Source: Bacillus sp. NTK071 (GTDB lineage: Bacteria > Bacillota > Bacilli > Bacillales > Guptibacillaceae). Taken from it: a DNA stretch of 64,000 nt. The notes beneath the pieces were generated by a model that was given only the letters and a program-made list of their open reading frames with translations, searched no databases and had not been told where the DNA came from. Positions 63,201-64,000 of the stretch are shown one piece after another (the stretch's first letter is position 1; each line of letters opens with the position of its first letter). The position numbers and the translations under genes were made by a program. Location: positions 124,001 to 188,000 of the forward strand of contig NZ_JAFKOI010000001.1 in NCBI RefSeq assembly GCF_017303315.1. The letters run 5' to 3'.

Positions 63201-64000
63201 ATGATGTGGAATACTCGTCTTACTAACTTACTCGGAATCGAAAGACCAATTATCCAGGGGGGCCTCGCATATCTTGCTTACCATGAGCTTGCTTCTGCCG
63301 TAAGCAATGCAGGTGGTCTTGGACAACTAACTGCTATGTCTATGAACTCAGAAGAACAACTAAGGAAAGAAATTAAGCTTACTAAAAGAAATACAAATAA
63401 GCCTTTTGCAGTGAACTTTGCAATTGGGCAACACGGAAGGCCTTATGCACATATGATCGAAGCAGCATTGGACGAAGGGATCGGAATTATTTCTGTTACA
63501 GGTGGGAATCCAAAACCCGTTTTTGATCTTGTAAAAGGAACGGATGTAAAGGTTCTAGTTTTAACAGCAGGGAAGCGACAGGCGCTCAAAGCTGAGCAAT
63601 TAGGTGCCGCTGCAGTCATGGTTGTTGGTCAGGAAGGTGGTGGTCACCTTGGGAAAGAAGACACTGGTACAATGGTTCTTGTTCCTCAAGTGGTGGATGC
63701 TCTTTCCATTCCTGTCATTGCATCAGGGGGAATTGCTAATGGTCGAGGATTGATGGCTTCTCTTGCACTTGGAGCTGAAGGTATTGAGATGGGGACAAGG
63801 TTTATTGCAACGAAGGAATGCACTCACGCTCATGCTAACTATAAGGAAAGAATTCTAGCGAGCAGCGAAACAGATACCGCTATTATTAAAAGAAGTATAG
63901 GCGCCCCGGCAAGAGTCATTCGAAATTCGTTCACTGATCGAATCAATAATATTGAGAATCATAGTGGCGACTATGAAAGTCTTAAACCATACATAAGTGG
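63201..64000 (+). CDS. Nitronate monooxygenase (NPD family), N-terminal part
   Basis: Open from ATG 63201 (AAGGAGAGG six bases upstream) to the window edge, about 266 residues without a stop. It is a TIM-barrel FMN protein of the 2-nitropropane dioxygenase family: P-I-I-Q-G-G at residues 16-21, S-N-A-G-G-L-G, V-N-F-A-I, V-G-Q-E-G-G-G-H and A-S-G-G-I-A-N-G-R phosphate-binding loop. Members oxidise alkyl nitronates or, as FabK, reduce enoyl-ACP; the G-Q-E-G-G-G-H pattern occurs in both. With fabI present in the window, nitronate monooxygenase is more likely. Confidence 0.85.
   Translation, partial: MMWNTRLTNLLGIERPIIQGGLAYLAYHELASAVSNAGGLGQLTAMSMNSEEQLRKEIKLTKRNTNKPFAVNFAIGQHGRPYAHMIEAALDEGIGIISVTGGNPKPVFDLVKGTDVKVLVLTAGKRQALKAEQLGAAAVMVVGQEGGGHLGKEDTGTMVLVPQVVDALSIPVIASGGIANGRGLMASLALGAEGIEMGTRFIATKECTHAHANYKERILASSETDTAIIKRSIGAPARVIRNSFTDRINNIENHSGDYESLKPYIS

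Overview
The window looks like a chromosomal segment of a spore-forming, moderately low-GC member of the Bacillaceae. This rests on gene order matching Bacillus subtilis blocks (yjbQ-fabI ... yjcF-yjcG-yjcH; cbpB, ccpC, dapH-ykuR-ykuS, ykuT-ykuU; ktrC, rnjA-rpoY, ykrA, def, ykyA, pdhABCD, SR1, speA), strong AGGAGG-type ribosome binding sites and frequent TTG/GTG starts. The species cannot be fixed from the sequence; a marine or alkaline-soil Bacillus relative is a reasonable guess. No prophage, integrase, transposase or CRISPR array was seen.

Layout. 1-3.3 kb: end of mgtE, a CPA2 antiporter, a small zinc-ribbon gene and fabI behind a FapR-like operator. 3.4-20 kb: an accessory island with four PAPS-dependent sulfotransferase genes, a CgeB-like and two other glycosyltransferases plus a GT2, a six-gene nucleotide-sugar/glycosyltransferase operon, an ExsC-like exosporium-type protein, two DUF2642-like small proteins (one with Cys/His repeats) and four unrecognised proteins of coat-like composition. 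In B. subtilis the interval between fabI and yjcFGH is occupied by the cotO-cotZYXWV coat/crust genes, and three promoters here fit the mother-cell sigma-K pattern. I therefore read the island as a spore-surface glycan locus whose sugar is probably sulfated. 20-30 kb: yjcFGH, pgpA, tRNA-Val, a secreted protein, a three-PAS histidine kinase, VOC proteins, CorA and an SDR.

30-48 kb: cbpB (c-di-AMP sensor), an MFS exporter, a TauE-like permease, ccpC, the acetylated-DAP lysine pathway genes dapH and ykuR, ykuS, ykuT, the peroxiredoxin ykuU, a heterodimeric ABC exporter, cydAB behind a Rex operator, ktrC, and rnjA-rpoY. 48-64 kb: an EamA exporter, ykrA, peptide deformylase, ykyA, the pyruvate dehydrogenase operon, a betaine-type BCCT transporter, a polysaccharide deacetylase lipoprotein, a DUF1885 gene, the dual-function RNA SR1 with its 37-residue SR1P peptide and CcpN/cre sites, speA, and the start of a nitronate monooxygenase.

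Intergenic DNA holds a family of strongly palindromic repeats (38.5, 42.5, 50.2 and 57.5 kb) and one GAGGCTGGGACA-bounded element (23.4 kb). Several small genes were found by eye: two zinc-ribbon proteins, a 52-residue membrane protein, SR1P, one small gene interrupted by two stop codons at likely glutamine positions, and a weak candidate needing a frameshift in a T9 tract.
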